Shown here: positions 51,924 to 61,705 of the stretch, piece after piece
Position numbering within the stretch: the stretch's first letter is position 1
Layout of the letters: every line of letters begins with the position of its first letter
Assembly (NCBI RefSeq): GCF_000166195.2
Contig: NZ_CM001403.1
Span: 5,350,432-5,414,431, forward strand
Reading direction: 5' to 3'
DNA from: Mucilaginibacter paludis DSM 18603
Lineage (GTDB): Bacteria > Bacteroidota > Bacteroidia > Sphingobacteriales > Sphingobacteriaceae
Length of the DNA: 64,000 nucleotides
Notes under the pieces: generated by a model
What the model saw: the letters and a program-made list of their open reading frames with translations, nothing else
Databases searched by the model: none
What the model was told of the DNA's origin: nothing
Translations under genes and position numbers: made by a program

Positions 51924-54314
51924 ATGAATGTTAGGCAAACCGGGGGCAATAAAACTGTCCTCACCCAACAATTTACAGATCTGCGGTTCATATTAGCTAA
52001 ATATCTTTATCACTGGCCTCTTTTTGTACTTGGCCTGGTGATAGCAATGGCAGGTGCTTATGTTTATCTCGCTGTGGTTAATCCTGCTTTTGAAATAAGC
52101 GCTACAATATTGGTTAAGGACGAAAAAAAATCCCCCCAGGAAAAATCGGCATTACCGGAGCTTGAACAATCCACCTCTCCCAAAAATGCAGAGGCAGAGA
52201 TTGAAATACTAAGATCAAAAAAATTGGTAGGCCGGGTAGTAGATACCTTGCATTTATGGGTTGATTACAGTACTAAAACCGGGCTGAAGGCCACCGATCT
52301 TTACAAAACTTCGCCTGTTGAAATTGTTTTTTCGCAACCGCTTTCGTTATCAAAAAGCCAAAAGTTTCAAATCGTTATCAAAGATGGTAAGTCTTTTGAG
52401 ATGGAGAACATGGCCGGACAAAAACAAACTTTTTTGTTTAACCAGGTTGTGAAAAGTGCATTTGGAAGTTGGACCCTTAAACCTACCGCCTATTTAAATC
52501 AATTTATTGGCGCCGGGTTGACTATTAAATTACAGGATCCGGAGGTGGTTACCAATAATTACCTGAAAACGCTCGACGTACACTTATTGGATAAGTTAGC
52601 GCCTACTATAGGTTTATTTTTGGTTGACGAGGTGCCACAAAGAGGCAAGGATTTTTTAAATCGGCTGGTGGAAGCCTATAACGAAGCTGCTTCTGATGAA
52701 GAGAAACGTACCACCAGGAGCACTATCGAATTTATTGACAATAGGCTTTCATCTTTAACCGGCGAACTTAACCATGCAGAGAAGCAAGTTGAAGGCTACA
52801 GAAGCAGTCAGGGATTAACTGATATCAGCTCGCAAACTAAAGTGTACCTTGAGAATGTGCAAAGTAACGATGCCCAGCTGAACGAAGTTAACGTACAGCT
52901 AAATGTGATTGATGGGATAGAGCGTTATGTAAATTCGCCGTCTGTTAATGCCAGCGCGCCTGCAACCATTGGTATCACAGACCCGGCTTTGAACAGCCTG
53001 ATTGAAAAGCTATCCAGGTTACAGCTCCAGAAAAGTGCTTTGTTGGCTACTACCCCCGAAGGGAATCCCGTTTTTGAGCCTATAAACCAGCAAATTGCCC
53101 TAACGCGGTCGTCTATCAAAGAAACCGTTAAAGGAATTAAGTCGGCACTGTTAAATTCAAAAAAAGAGCTTCAATCGGTCAATCATAAAACGGAATCATC
53201 TATTAAAGATATACCCGTGCTGGAACGCCAGTTTGTTGGCATGAAACGGCAGCAATCTATTAAAGAAAACCTGTATATCTATTTACTGCAAAAGCGCGAG
53301 GAGCTTGCGTTAAGTTATGCTTCCACCTTCTCTGACGCCCGGATTGTTGACCAGGCTAATACCGGCGATGTGAAATGGCCCAAAACTTCATTGGTTGTAG
53401 CCATAGCACTGTTGTGTGGTATCGGTTTGCCTTTTTTTATCATCTATTTCAGAGACTCCATAGGTAATAAAATTACCGACAGGAGGGATATAGAAGCTGT
53501 ATTGGATGTTCCTATATTGGGAGAGCTTTCATACGAGGAGGTGAAAAACGAAGTGATCGTGATCACCAATAAGCAACGTTTAATTGGAGAACAATTTAGG
53601 GCCCTGCGAACCAATCTTAATTATCTGCATCAAAATACAAGGGGAGCGATTGAACCTGATGGAAGTTTAAAAACAGGCAAACGCGGAAGAGTGACCTTGT
53701 TAACATCCAGTGTATCTAAAGAAGGGAAAAGCTTTGTGAGCGCTAACCTTGCTGCATCTTTTGCTGCATCTGGCGGAAAAACTGTGATTTTGGAAATGGA
53801 TCTCCGCAAGCCTAAAATAAGTGTTGCTTTTAATTTGCCATCAAACCATCCAGGTATTTCGGAGTTTCTGTCGTCAGAGGTAACTGTTGATAGCATTATT
53901 CAAACGCCGGGTAATATTCCTAATCTGGATATTATCGGCAGTGGAGAAATTCCTGCTGCCCCATCTGAATTGCTTGAAAGCGATAGGCTGGTGGTGCTGA
54001 TTGCAGAGTTAAAAGAAAGATACGATAATATCATCATAGATACAGCACCGCTCCATTTGGTTACTGATGCCATGATTATTGCCAAAGTAGCAGATGTTTC
54101 ACTTTACCTGATTATGCAGGGCTACACAGATAAAGATGAGCTCAAGTTTATCAGGGAAATATATGAGTCGGACAAGCTGCCGAACATGAGTATCGTGTTT
54201 AACGGAATTAAACGTAATAAGTATGGCTATGGTTACCATTATGATAATAGTTATTATAACGAAGGGCCTGCAGAATCTAAATTTACCTGGAAGCAAATTG
54301 CAAGCAGGCTTTAA
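51924..54314 (+). CDS. Polysaccharide co-polymerase / tyrosine autokinase (Wzc-like)
   Basis: A 796-residue inner-membrane protein that sets chain length and export. The Wzz domain lies between two membrane helices (about 34-57 and 490-512), with a long coiled-coil periplasmic part (about 250-450). The cytoplasmic BY-kinase has Walker A in SSVSKEGKSFVSANLAASF (about 592-610), Walker A-prime in VILEMDLRKPK, Walker B in IIIDTAPLHLVTD, and a Tyr-rich tail (YGYGYHYDNSYY) where autophosphorylation occurs. All parts are intact. Together with the Wza-like lipoprotein it identifies a Wzx/Wzy-dependent polysaccharide system. Start is 4 bases after the wza stop. Confidence 0.94.
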   Translation: MNVRQTGGNKTVLTQQFTDLRFILAKYLYHWPLFVLGLVIAMAGAYVYLAVVNPAFEISATILVKDEKKSPQEKSALPELEQSTSPKNAEAEIEILRSKKLVGRVVDTLHLWVDYSTKTGLKATDLYKTSPVEIVFSQPLSLSKSQKFQIVIKDGKSFEMENMAGQKQTFLFNQVVKSAFGSWTLKPTAYLNQFIGAGLTIKLQDPEVVTNNYLKTLDVHLLDKLAPTIGLFLVDEVPQRGKDFLNRLVEAYNEAASDEEKRTTRSTIEFIDNRLSSLTGELNHAEKQVEGYRSSQGLTDISSQTKVYLENVQSNDAQLNEVNVQLNVIDGIERYVNSPSVNASAPATIGITDPALNSLIEKLSRLQLQKSALLATTPEGNPVFEPINQQIALTRSSIKETVKGIKSALLNSKKELQSVNHKTESSIKDIPVLERQFVGMKRQQSIKENLYIYLLQKREELALSYASTFSDARIVDQANTGDVKWPKTSLVVAIALLCGIGLPFFIIYFRDSIGNKITDRRDIEAVLDVPILGELSYEEVKNEVIVITNKQRLIGEQFRALRTNLNYLHQNTRGAIEPDGSLKTGKRGRVTLLTSSVSKEGKSFVSANLAASFAASGGKTVILEMDLRKPKISVAFNLPSNHPGISEFLSSEVTVDSIIQTPGNIPNLDIIGSGEIPAAPSELLESDRLVVLIAELKERYDNIIIDTAPLHLVTDAMIIAKVADVSLYLIMQGYTDKDELKFIREIYESDKLPNMSIVFNGIKRNKYGYGYHYDNSYYNEGPAESKFTWKQIASRL

Positions 54315-54367
54315 TCGGAATGATCATTCAACCCAATGAGCTATTCTAACCAAATACGGCGTAAACG

Positions 54368-55690
54368 ATGTTCGATAAATTGATTTTTATTTTACCTGTA
54401 ATAACGCTTTTTGCCTTTTTGCTTAACGTTTTTTATAGAGGTAATACAGTACAATCATGCTTGTTATTTGTTCTGTCGTTATTGCCTTTAATGGACTTGA
54501 AAATTACCAATGAAGCTTGGGGTGGGTTTAAAACATTTGATGCGATTAGCTTTTATTGCCTGATTTTTTTGCTGAAGGATTTTGTAACAATTAATTTGGA
54601 AAGCAGGAACAATTTTTATTTCCTGCTCTTTGCCTTGCTGATGGTTGTTATTTTACTGGGTGGCCTGGCATCAGAATTTCCTGAACGAACCTATTTGAAT
54701 CTGGTTAAAACCTTACCCGTTTTTATTTTTGGGCGATTTTTAATACTGGAGTGTTGCAAGGATCCGGATTTTCATGATCAAGTTATTCGTGCGCTTAAGG
54801 TTAGCTATTTAACAGCGTTGTCGTTTTTGTTTATGCAATGGATAATTGGTTTGCGTTTTACTTTTTATCCCAGTTTAAGCCCCAACACTGTCGATCCTGT
54901 TTTTCATATCATCCGGTATCCCGGCGTTTTTTACGATTCGCAGGGTAGTGGCCAATACCTGGCCATGGGGAGCTTTTTGTTTTTGTATGTAAAAGAAAAT
55001 GCAACACGGCAAAGTAGATGGTTAAGTTACCTGGTTTTTGTACTGGCCGTTATAGGTATTAACATTGCAGGGAGCCGCGCCGCCTTTGGTGGTTTTGCTA
55101 TAGGTTTGGTTATGGCATTCTTTATGGTAGCAAAAAACTACAGGCTTTTGGGGCTGGCATGCCTGGCTGTAGCTTACCTGGTTTTTACAAGCATTTCAAT
55201 ACATAACGGCGTGTTCGATAGGTCGAAGAATTTATCTGAAGATCTGGTTTTTCGTCAAAGTATCTGGAGCGAAGCTTATGATATCGCCCAAAAGCATCAA
55301 CTCCTTGGTATTGGATCCGGTAATTATCAAAATTACGTTATCAGACATGCACAAAGCCAATACCTGGAAGTTGAGGACGGTCAGCTGGTGTACTTTGATC
55401 AGCCGGAAAACGGCTATCTTAAAATTATGGTTGAATTGGGTTTCACCGGGTTCGCCATTTTTTGCCTGTTTTTAATTGTTCCCTTATTTAAAGGGTTGAT
55501 ATTTTTCATCAAGGGGCTGGTTGATAAGCGTGTGGCATATTTAATGGCATCACTTATCAGTTGGGGTATTGCCTTTAATACAGTTTATTCCATTTATGAT
55601 TACCGCATTCTGCTGATGGTTGCATGTATGGTTATTTTAATCATAACCTATCCGCTTAAAAATGTTGATACCTATGATGAGCTGGTTTAA
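54368..55690 (+). CDS. O-antigen ligase/polymerase-like membrane protein (Wzy type)
   Basis: A 440-residue polytopic protein with about 11-12 hydrophobic helices and a large periplasmic loop near 300-360. The motif GSRAAFGGFAIGLVMAFF and, in the loop, HQLLGIGSGNYQNYV are typical of the Wzy_C / O-antigen ligase superfamily. Given its position next to a flippase and Wzc, the Wzy polymerase role is the most likely: it joins repeat units at the periplasmic face. Sequence alone does not separate polymerase from ligase. Starts 53 bases after wzc. The wzx gene begins inside its end. Confidence 0.88.
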   Translation: MFDKLIFILPVITLFAFLLNVFYRGNTVQSCLLFVLSLLPLMDLKITNEAWGGFKTFDAISFYCLIFLLKDFVTINLESRNNFYFLLFALLMVVILLGGLASEFPERTYLNLVKTLPVFIFGRFLILECCKDPDFHDQVIRALKVSYLTALSFLFMQWIIGLRFTFYPSLSPNTVDPVFHIIRYPGVFYDSQGSGQYLAMGSFLFLYVKENATRQSRWLSYLVFVLAVIGINIAGSRAAFGGFAIGLVMAFFMVAKNYRLLGLACLAVAYLVFTSISIHNGVFDRSKNLSEDLVFRQSIWSEAYDIAQKHQLLGIGSGNYQNYVIRHAQSQYLEVEDGQLVYFDQPENGYLKIMVELGFTGFAIFCLFLIVPLFKGLIFFIKGLVDKRVAYLMASLISWGIAFNTVYSIYDYRILLMVACMVILIITYPLKNVDTYDELV

Positions 55691-57113
55691 ACAAAAAAAG
55701 TATTTGCAGTCGTCGCTTATTCGAAACAGCGCTTGGGGTATTATTGCCAATGTATTGCAGCTGGCTTTTGTATTTGTGTTTTTTGCGATAGTAGCGCGTA
55801 GATACAATACCGGCGATTTTGCCAGATTTCTGATCTCTAACACAGTATATCAATTAGTGGCGGCATTTTCATCCATGGGCCTCGGCCAGTGGTTTATACG
55901 CCAATATGCAACCGAAGATGATAAATTGGCCTTTACAGGTAAGTTTTTAAAAACACAAATAGGCTTAGGCGCATTATTTTACCTGGTTAATACGGTAGCC
56001 GCCTTTTTAATTTATCCCGACGGCCAGATCAGGATACTGTGCATTGTTTTAGGTACCAATATCGTGTTTGATAACCTGATCAATGCCATCAAAAGCTTAA
56101 ATATCGCAGAGAACGAACAACGTAAAACGGCATCTATCCTGGTGATAGATGGTTTTTTAAAATTACTGGTAGGATGCTTACTCTTTATTTACCCTTTTAC
56201 GGTGGTGGTACTGGCCGTTTTGATGATTGTGGTCAGGCTGTTCACTTTAAGCTTATTTATTAAGCTGGGCTCATCCAGCCGTATCAATTTAAAGTTATTA
56301 TGGTTTGCGGAAATTTCTTTGGGGGATATTAAATTGCTGATTATTAAGAACTGGCAATTCATAGTTATCGGAAGCATCTCCATCATTTACTGGAAAATTG
56401 GAAATATCATCATATCAAAACTGCTAACACTTCATCATGTTGCCGACTATGAGATCGCTTTCCGTATTTTTTCTGTTTTGCAGATTATGCCAGTAGTGGC
56501 ATCGGCAACCATCTATCCGCGGTTTATCACGTATTTTAACAATAACGACAAGCAAGGATTAATTAGACTGTATAAAAACGTATTTTTAATTTATTCCATT
56601 TTTGCGGTACTATCTTACGCCTTTATCTACACTTTTTCGGGTTTTATTATTCCTTTAGCGTTCGGAAAAGGTTATCCTGGGGCGGTGCTGTGTTTACAGC
56701 AAATGTTTTTGACGTTTTTGTTGTTGCCAACCGTATTACTACAAGCCAACCTGATAGTTGCTATTGGCCTTGAAAAGCTGGATATGTGGTTTAATGTAGC
56801 CAGCCTGATCATTAATGTAGCTGGCTGCCTTATCGGCTTGTATTTTATAAAGGAGTTGATGGTTGTTAACTACGCCGTTTTCATATCTTTCATTGTATTC
56901 CACATTTTGCAGGATATCATATTGATCAGAAAGGGGTTTATGACAGTTAAGCATTGCCTGTTATTTTACCTTGCGCTGCTTATCACCGTATGCTGTTGCC
57001 AGTATTTTACCGTGCATATTAATCCCGTGGCTTTTTTTATTGCTTTTTTTGCAGTAATAGCCTTACCCGGTTCACTCCTGTTGTTTTTTCGTAAAAAGGA
57101 GCTTTCATCATGA
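55674..57113 (+). CDS. Polysaccharide repeat-unit flippase (Wzx-like, MATE/MOP superfamily)
   Basis: A 479-residue protein with about 12-14 hydrophobic helices and an opening SSLIRNSAWGIIANVLQLAF typical of polysaccharide_synt flippases. It would flip the lipid-linked repeat unit to the periplasmic face for polymerisation. The frame opens at 55662, but ATG at 55674 (or 55677) is the likely start. It overlaps the Wzy stop by about 17 bases, which is typical of translationally coupled genes in such operons. Its own last codon overlaps the ATG of the next glycosyltransferase. No sign of a break. Confidence 0.88.
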   Translation: MMSWFKQKKYLQSSLIRNSAWGIIANVLQLAFVFVFFAIVARRYNTGDFARFLISNTVYQLVAAFSSMGLGQWFIRQYATEDDKLAFTGKFLKTQIGLGALFYLVNTVAAFLIYPDGQIRILCIVLGTNIVFDNLINAIKSLNIAENEQRKTASILVIDGFLKLLVGCLLFIYPFTVVVLAVLMIVVRLFTLSLFIKLGSSSRINLKLLWFAEISLGDIKLLIIKNWQFIVIGSISIIYWKIGNIIISKLLTLHHVADYEIAFRIFSVLQIMPVVASATIYPRFITYFNNNDKQGLIRLYKNVFLIYSIFAVLSYAFIYTFSGFIIPLAFGKGYPGAVLCLQQMFLTFLLLPTVLLQANLIVAIGLEKLDMWFNVASLIINVAGCLIGLYFIKELMVVNYAVFISFIVFHILQDIILIRKGFMTVKHCLLFYLALLITVCCCQYFTVHINPVAFFIAFFAVIALPGSLLLFFRKKELSS

Positions 57114-58282
57114 CGGTAGTATATTATACATCAACTTACTTTTTAGATATTTCACTCGAAATTATCAATGTTTTGAAGAAACAGGTTGACCTGCATGTAT
57201 TTATCGAGGTTACATCGGCATCTAAAAAAGTGAACATTGTAAACATTGAACATTTGCCTGTGGAAAAAAAGCTTGTTGAGCCTTCGGTGCTATTAAGCGC
57301 CCAGAGTTATCGGCAACTCGAGCCCTATTTTACAGGTACGGCAAGCACGCATTTTGTTATTCATCCACATCGAAGCGGATTATCTTTTTCTACCCTACAG
57401 GCGTCGATTGCTGTTTGGAAATATATGAAGCCTTTTAAGCCTGCAATTATACATTTTGAGGGTTACACGCTGAGAACTGTTGGCATGTTACCCTTTCTGT
57501 TTTCCTTTAAAAAAGCTTTTCTCGCCGTTCACGACCCTGTTCCTCATTCGGGCGAAAAAAGTTGGAAGATAGGCTTACCTAATTTACTGTTCTTTAATTT
57601 GCCCTATAAAAAACACTTTCTGTTTTATTCCAGGTTTTCCCGCGATCTGTTCGTTAAGCATTATCCCAGGATTAAGGAACAGAAATTGCTGGTGCCCATG
57701 TGCCCGTTTAGTTATTACAAAGGGCTTGGAAGCGGTGATGAAATCGAATCTGAACCGGGCGCGATACTGTTCTTCGGGAGAATTTCTTTGTATAAGGGGA
57801 TAGAAGTTTTATTACAAGCCATGCCGGCGGTAATTGAACAATTCCCCAGGCAAAAGTTGATTATAGCTGGTAAGGCTACCGAAGGCTACGCATTTAAAGA
57901 ACTGATACCTGACGAGTATAAAAAAAATATACTGATCTATAACCGGTATATACCAAACGAAGAATTGATCAACCTGATTAAAAAGGCAAAATTTATTGTT
58001 TGCCCTTATTTGGACGCTACGCAAAGTGGAGTTTTAATGACAGCCTTCGCGTTAAATAAAACGGTAATTGCCAGCGACGTAGGCTCGTTTCCAGAGTTTA
58101 TCATTAATAACGTTAACGGCCTTTTGGTTGAGCCGGGAAGCGTAGCCTCGTTATCCGCAAAAATAATAAAGGCTTTAAGTAACCACTTTTATAAAACACT
58201 GGAGAAAAATGTGGTATCGGCTAACACTGAAAACTGCTGGGAAAAGAGTTTGGAGAACCTTTTGGAGGCATATCATCATTAA
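57110..58282 (+). CDS. Glycosyltransferase family 4
   Basis: A 390-residue cytoplasmic GT-B enzyme. The C-terminal donor domain has the GT4 signatures LFFGRISLYKGIEVLLQA (about 222-239) and the E-x7-E region DATQSGVLMTAFALNKTV ... IASDVGSFPEFI (about 302-328), where the first acidic position is replaced by Gln/Ser. This variation is seen in some GT4 members and leaves retaining activity plausible. The N-terminal acceptor domain is less conserved, with HFEGYTL and AVHDPVPHSG. It adds one sugar to the lipid-linked repeat unit. The sugar is unknown. It overlaps the flippase stop by 4 bases (ATGA). Confidence 0.88.
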   Translation: MTVVYYTSTYFLDISLEIINVLKKQVDLHVFIEVTSASKKVNIVNIEHLPVEKKLVEPSVLLSAQSYRQLEPYFTGTASTHFVIHPHRSGLSFSTLQASIAVWKYMKPFKPAIIHFEGYTLRTVGMLPFLFSFKKAFLAVHDPVPHSGEKSWKIGLPNLLFFNLPYKKHFLFYSRFSRDLFVKHYPRIKEQKLLVPMCPFSYYKGLGSGDEIESEPGAILFFGRISLYKGIEVLLQAMPAVIEQFPRQKLIIAGKATEGYAFKELIPDEYKKNILIYNRYIPNEELINLIKKAKFIVCPYLDATQSGVLMTAFALNKTVIASDVGSFPEFIINNVNGLLVEPGSVASLSAKIIKALSNHFYKTLEKNVVSANTENCWEKSLENLLEAYHH

Positions 58283-58311
58283 TTAAATACGAGTAGCCAG
58301 CACTTAGGACG

Positions 58312-59370
58312 ATGAAAGTAATAGATAACAGGTCGGTTTGGATAGATAACGTGAGGTTAATTGCCACCATAGCGGTTGTAATTATTCATGTGGCTACCCC
58401 GGCTGTATTTACATTATATCATGCAAATGCGGGGGCAAACTCCGTTTGGTGGACTGCAAACGTTTACGATTCGTTTGCGCGCTTTTGTGTGCCTGTATTT
58501 GTTATGCTTACCGGAACCCTGTTGTTGCCTCAACAAATAAGCTTTGGTGATTTCATTAAAAAAAGACTGAATAGGTTACTGATGCCGTTTATCTTTTGGA
58601 GCCTGGTTTACACAGTGTTTGATTTTTTACTGAAATTAAGAGACGAAGGCCATGCCGCATTTAATCACATCGACTCATTTATTTCCGGGCATATCATCCT
58701 GGGGGCGGCGCCGCATTTGTGGTATATTTATATGATTGCAGGTATTTACCTGTTCATCCCAATTATCCAACCTTGGATAGTTAGGGCCAGCAATAAAGCT
58801 ATCCTGTTTTTTTTAGCCATTTGGTTGTGTACTTTATTAATAGACCAGCAAAAAGTTACCCTTGCCGGTTCGCCGCTGGATTTACGATATTTTAGTGGCT
58901 ATGTGGGATACCTGGTTTTGGGCTACTATATTTCAGAAAGGTTATTAATAACAAAGTTAATATGCTATTTAGCGATAGCCTTATTTTGTACCGGCGGCGC
59001 TGTTACATTGCTCGGTACTTATTTTTCCACGTGTGCAAGGGGCTCGTTCTCGCATCAGTTTTACGAGTACCTAACATTCAATGTGTTTTTGATGGCCGCA
59101 AGTGCTTATATTATCATCAAAGGCCTTAGCAATGGTGGGCACAGGCACAATGTTGTGTTTACTGTACGAAGCCTGGTTAGCAGGTACGGCTATGGCATAT
59201 ATCTTGGGCATTTATTAATACTTAGCGTGTTGGCACACTTTAACATAAACTATCAAATTTTAACACCCTGGTTAGGTATACCTGTTCTTTCTATAATAGT
59301 TATTTCAATTACATGCCTTGTTATTTATGCACTCAATAAACTGCCCTATGGTAAATACATTTCAGGATAA
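58312..59370 (+). CDS. Acyltransferase family 3 (OafA-like) membrane protein
   Basis: A 352-residue polytopic protein with about 10 hydrophobic helices. The family start WIDNVRLIATIAVVIIHVAT carries the conserved His of acyltransferase 3 proteins, and the motif FARFCVPVFVMLTGTLLLP follows. These transfer acetyl or other acyl groups onto sugars. Here it most likely decorates the exopolysaccharide, or possibly an amino sugar. It lies 29 bases after the first GT4 gene and 20 bases before the hexapeptide transferase gene. The C-terminal helices are intact. Confidence 0.88.
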   Translation: MKVIDNRSVWIDNVRLIATIAVVIIHVATPAVFTLYHANAGANSVWWTANVYDSFARFCVPVFVMLTGTLLLPQQISFGDFIKKRLNRLLMPFIFWSLVYTVFDFLLKLRDEGHAAFNHIDSFISGHIILGAAPHLWYIYMIAGIYLFIPIIQPWIVRASNKAILFFLAIWLCTLLIDQQKVTLAGSPLDLRYFSGYVGYLVLGYYISERLLITKLICYLAIALFCTGGAVTLLGTYFSTCARGSFSHQFYEYLTFNVFLMAASAYIIIKGLSNGGHRHNVVFTVRSLVSRYGYGIYLGHLLILSVLAHFNINYQILTPWLGIPVLSIIVISITCLVIYALNKLPYGKYISG

Positions 59371-59390
59371 CCATCAACTTTGCTTTTATA

Positions 59391-59900
59391 ATGAACTTTT
59401 TTGAATTTATTTTCCAGGACTGGAGTGTTAACCGGGGCAACATCAAAGGAAGGCTCATATTGCTGCTGTTCAGGATAGCTAATTTTTGCTCTACCCGTAA
59501 AATCTACTATTATATCGGTTTCCCGTACCTGCTTTTTTATCGCATCCTGGTTGAATGGTTTTTTAGTGTAGAAATTCCCTGGAATACCCGTATAGGTAAA
59601 AACTTATCGCTTTACCATGGCCAGGCATTGGTGATGACCAACCATGTTGTTATTGGCGAAAACTGTACGCTCAGGCAATCCACCACCATCGGTAATAAAC
59701 AGGCCAGGGATGGGGGCTTTAGCGGTTCTCCTGTTATTGGTAATCATGTTGATATTGGGAGCAATGTATGTCTTATTGGCGATATTGTTGTTGGGGATGA
59801 TGTGATTATTGGTTGCGGAGCAGTTGTTGTTAAAAGTGTATCAGCCTGCTGTATTGTAACCGGTAATCCTGGTGTTGAAAGAAGAAGAAAAGATATTTAG
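59391..59900 (+). CDS. Left-handed beta-helix (hexapeptide) acetyltransferase, CysE-like
   Basis: A 169-residue enzyme with an N-terminal helical part (about 1-65) and a left-handed parallel beta-helix (about 66-165) built of I-G-x-x-x-x hexads (IGKNLSLYHGQALVM, VIGENCTLRQSTTIGN, VIGNHVDIGSNVCLIGDIVV). The fold matches serine O-acetyltransferase-like proteins that are common in exopolysaccharide operons, where they acetylate sugar hydroxyls. The catalytic His is likely in NHVVIGEN or LYHGQ, not confirmed. The next gene starts one base after its stop. Confidence 0.87.
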   Translation: MNFFEFIFQDWSVNRGNIKGRLILLLFRIANFCSTRKIYYYIGFPYLLFYRILVEWFFSVEIPWNTRIGKNLSLYHGQALVMTNHVVIGENCTLRQSTTIGNKQARDGGFSGSPVIGNHVDIGSNVCLIGDIVVGDDVIIGCGAVVVKSVSACCIVTGNPGVERRRKDI

Positions 59901-59901
59901 C

Positions 59902-61005
59902 ATGAACAATTTAAAAATACTGTTTAGTATGCCGGCAGTGCACCATGTTGAGATTGCGGCTGACGAAATAGACGGCTTGCAGAAGCTGGGTTATACCTGT
60001 GGATATTTCCCTTATGCGGCGCGGGCCGGGTACAACTCAGCGCCGGGCCGCCTTTGGGTAATCATACAAAATGCATTTGGCCTTATCACGATAGCGCGAA
60101 GCTTTAGGCCTGGAGTTATTTATTTCAATTCCAGGTTAGAAGTGCTTGCAGGTATCCGCGATGTCATCACCATCTGTCTCTTTAAAACATTCTTAAAATA
60201 TCCCGTTAAATTCATCATCAAATCGCACGGATCAGACATCGACATTTTGAGTGATAAGGGTTTTTTAATGAGTAAAATAATACTACCCTATTTAAAAAGA
60301 AATATATCTGGCTGGCTCTTTTTATCAACAGAAGAAAAAAATAAGGTTATTCAAACCGGGTACTTCGCCCCGGATAAAATCTTTACCACCAAAAATATCG
60401 TCCGTACCGGTCAGTTTAAGCCGGATAAACTGTTTAAAAGCAAGTTAAACATTTCTGATGATCATAGAGTTTTACTGTTTGTAGGGAGGGTTATTAAGGA
60501 GAAAGGCGTATTTGAGGTGGTTGAAGCTTTTAGCCGGATTAAAGACGCATTCAAAGTTTCATTAGTGATAGTTGGTTGGGGAAGCGAACTGGAAAATTTA
60601 AAACAAAACTGTAAAGCCCTTGGCCTGGCGGATGATATTAAATTTACAGGTTTTATTCCGGAGAGTGATGTTGTTCAGTTTTATGCCAATTCGGATATAT
60701 TGGTGTTTCCAACATTTTTTCCAGAAGGCTTTCCAATGGCTCTTTTCAATTCTGTTGCGGCGGGTATGGCCATTGTAACAACGGCTACGCGTGCCGCTAA
60801 AGATTTTTTATCTGAGCCGGAAAACTGTCTTTGGGTGGAGCCGCAAAATGCTGATAGCGTAAAAAACGCCCTCGTTAAGTTATTGCAGTCGGACGTGTTG
60901 ATTGCCGGCATGAAAACCAATAACCTCAATACCGGGCATTTATTTAGTGAGGAACAAGTGTGTAGGGAGTTATCAGAAACTATACAAACCATAGTTAAAC
61001 AATGA
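59902..61005 (+). CDS. Glycosyltransferase family 4
   Basis: A 367-residue GT-B enzyme. I place the start at the ATG at 59902 (MNNLKILFSMPAVHHVE), because the frame to 59872 lies within the acetyltransferase gene. The N-terminal domain has VIYFNSRLEVLAG and KFIIKSHGSDIDIL. The donor domain has LLFVGRVIKEKGVFEVVEAF, and the E-x7-E motif is present: FFPEGFPMALFNSVAAGMAI (20 residues), with Pro-Glu-Gly and a later acidic position. Retaining sugar transfer to the growing lipid-linked unit is expected. ATG of the next gene overlaps its stop by 4 bases, giving a tightly packed operon. Confidence 0.9.
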   Translation: MNNLKILFSMPAVHHVEIAADEIDGLQKLGYTCGYFPYAARAGYNSAPGRLWVIIQNAFGLITIARSFRPGVIYFNSRLEVLAGIRDVITICLFKTFLKYPVKFIIKSHGSDIDILSDKGFLMSKIILPYLKRNISGWLFLSTEEKNKVIQTGYFAPDKIFTTKNIVRTGQFKPDKLFKSKLNISDDHRVLLFVGRVIKEKGVFEVVEAFSRIKDAFKVSLVIVGWGSELENLKQNCKALGLADDIKFTGFIPESDVVQFYANSDILVFPTFFPEGFPMALFNSVAAGMAIVTTATRAAKDFLSEPENCLWVEPQNADSVKNALVKLLQSDVLIAGMKTNNLNTGHLFSEEQVCRELSETIQTIVKQ

Positions 61006-61550
61006 TTTTTTTTAGCCGTGTTATAAAGCGGATCAGAAATGAATTTCTGCGCAGGGTTGTTTATCGGCAATACCAAATAGGGGCCGGCTTTCACAGTGGT
61101 ATAAGGGTTAGGATATGGGCCAGGCAAAAAGTAGTTATAGGCAAAAATTTTTATATCGGTCGCGATTCGTTTATTGAGAGTGATGTCGTAATTGGCAATA
61201 ATGTGATTTGGGCTAACCGGGTAGCGTTAGTTGGCCGTTACGATCACCATTACCAACAAATTGGCGTGCCCATCCGTCTGGCGTCGCAAATTCGGGATCA
61301 AGATTATAACTGGCTTGGCTTAAATAACTTAACCATTATTGAAGATGATGTATGGGTAGGCTATGGCGTAACCATCATGAGCGGTGTTACTATAAAAGCA
61401 GGTAGTATTATTGCCGCCGGATCTGTTGTTACTCGAGACGTGGAGCCTTATTCAATATATGGTGGAGTACCCGCCAAAAAGATTAAAAATAGGTTTAATT
61501 CAGTTGAAGAATTAGATCAGCATTTAAAAATTTTAACTGGTGGTCAATGA
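61002..61550 (+). CDS. Left-handed beta-helix acyltransferase (WcaF/NodL-like)
   Basis: A 182-residue protein with a short N-terminal helix and beta-helix hexads from about 40 (VVIGKNFYIGRDSFIESDVV, VIGNNVIWANRVALVGRYDHH) through 165 (IIAAGSVVTRDVEPYSIYGG). A C-terminal PAKKIKNRF motif is typical of maltose/galactoside-type acetyltransferases and WcaF relatives. The His pair in YDHHY is a candidate catalytic site. It likely adds acetyl groups to the exopolysaccharide unit, the third acyltransferase-type protein in this operon. Overlaps the preceding gene by 4 bases. The next gene starts 155 bases later, so a secondary promoter is possible. Confidence 0.87.
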   Translation: MIFFSRVIKRIRNEFLRRVVYRQYQIGAGFHSGIRVRIWARQKVVIGKNFYIGRDSFIESDVVIGNNVIWANRVALVGRYDHHYQQIGVPIRLASQIRDQDYNWLGLNNLTIIEDDVWVGYGVTIMSGVTIKAGSIIAAGSVVTRDVEPYSIYGGVPAKKIKNRFNSVEELDQHLKILTGGQ

Positions 61551-61705
61551 TTGATTGGTTGTTTGCTTGCTTTGGTAATTAAAACTTAAAATTATTTCTC
61601 TTGGGTAAAACATTTTTATTGATTATGCGTCTTATCTCTACAAGATTGTAATTTTCACTACGTGATACATTATAATTCCCTGGTTAAATTGAATTTGAGC
61701 TACCG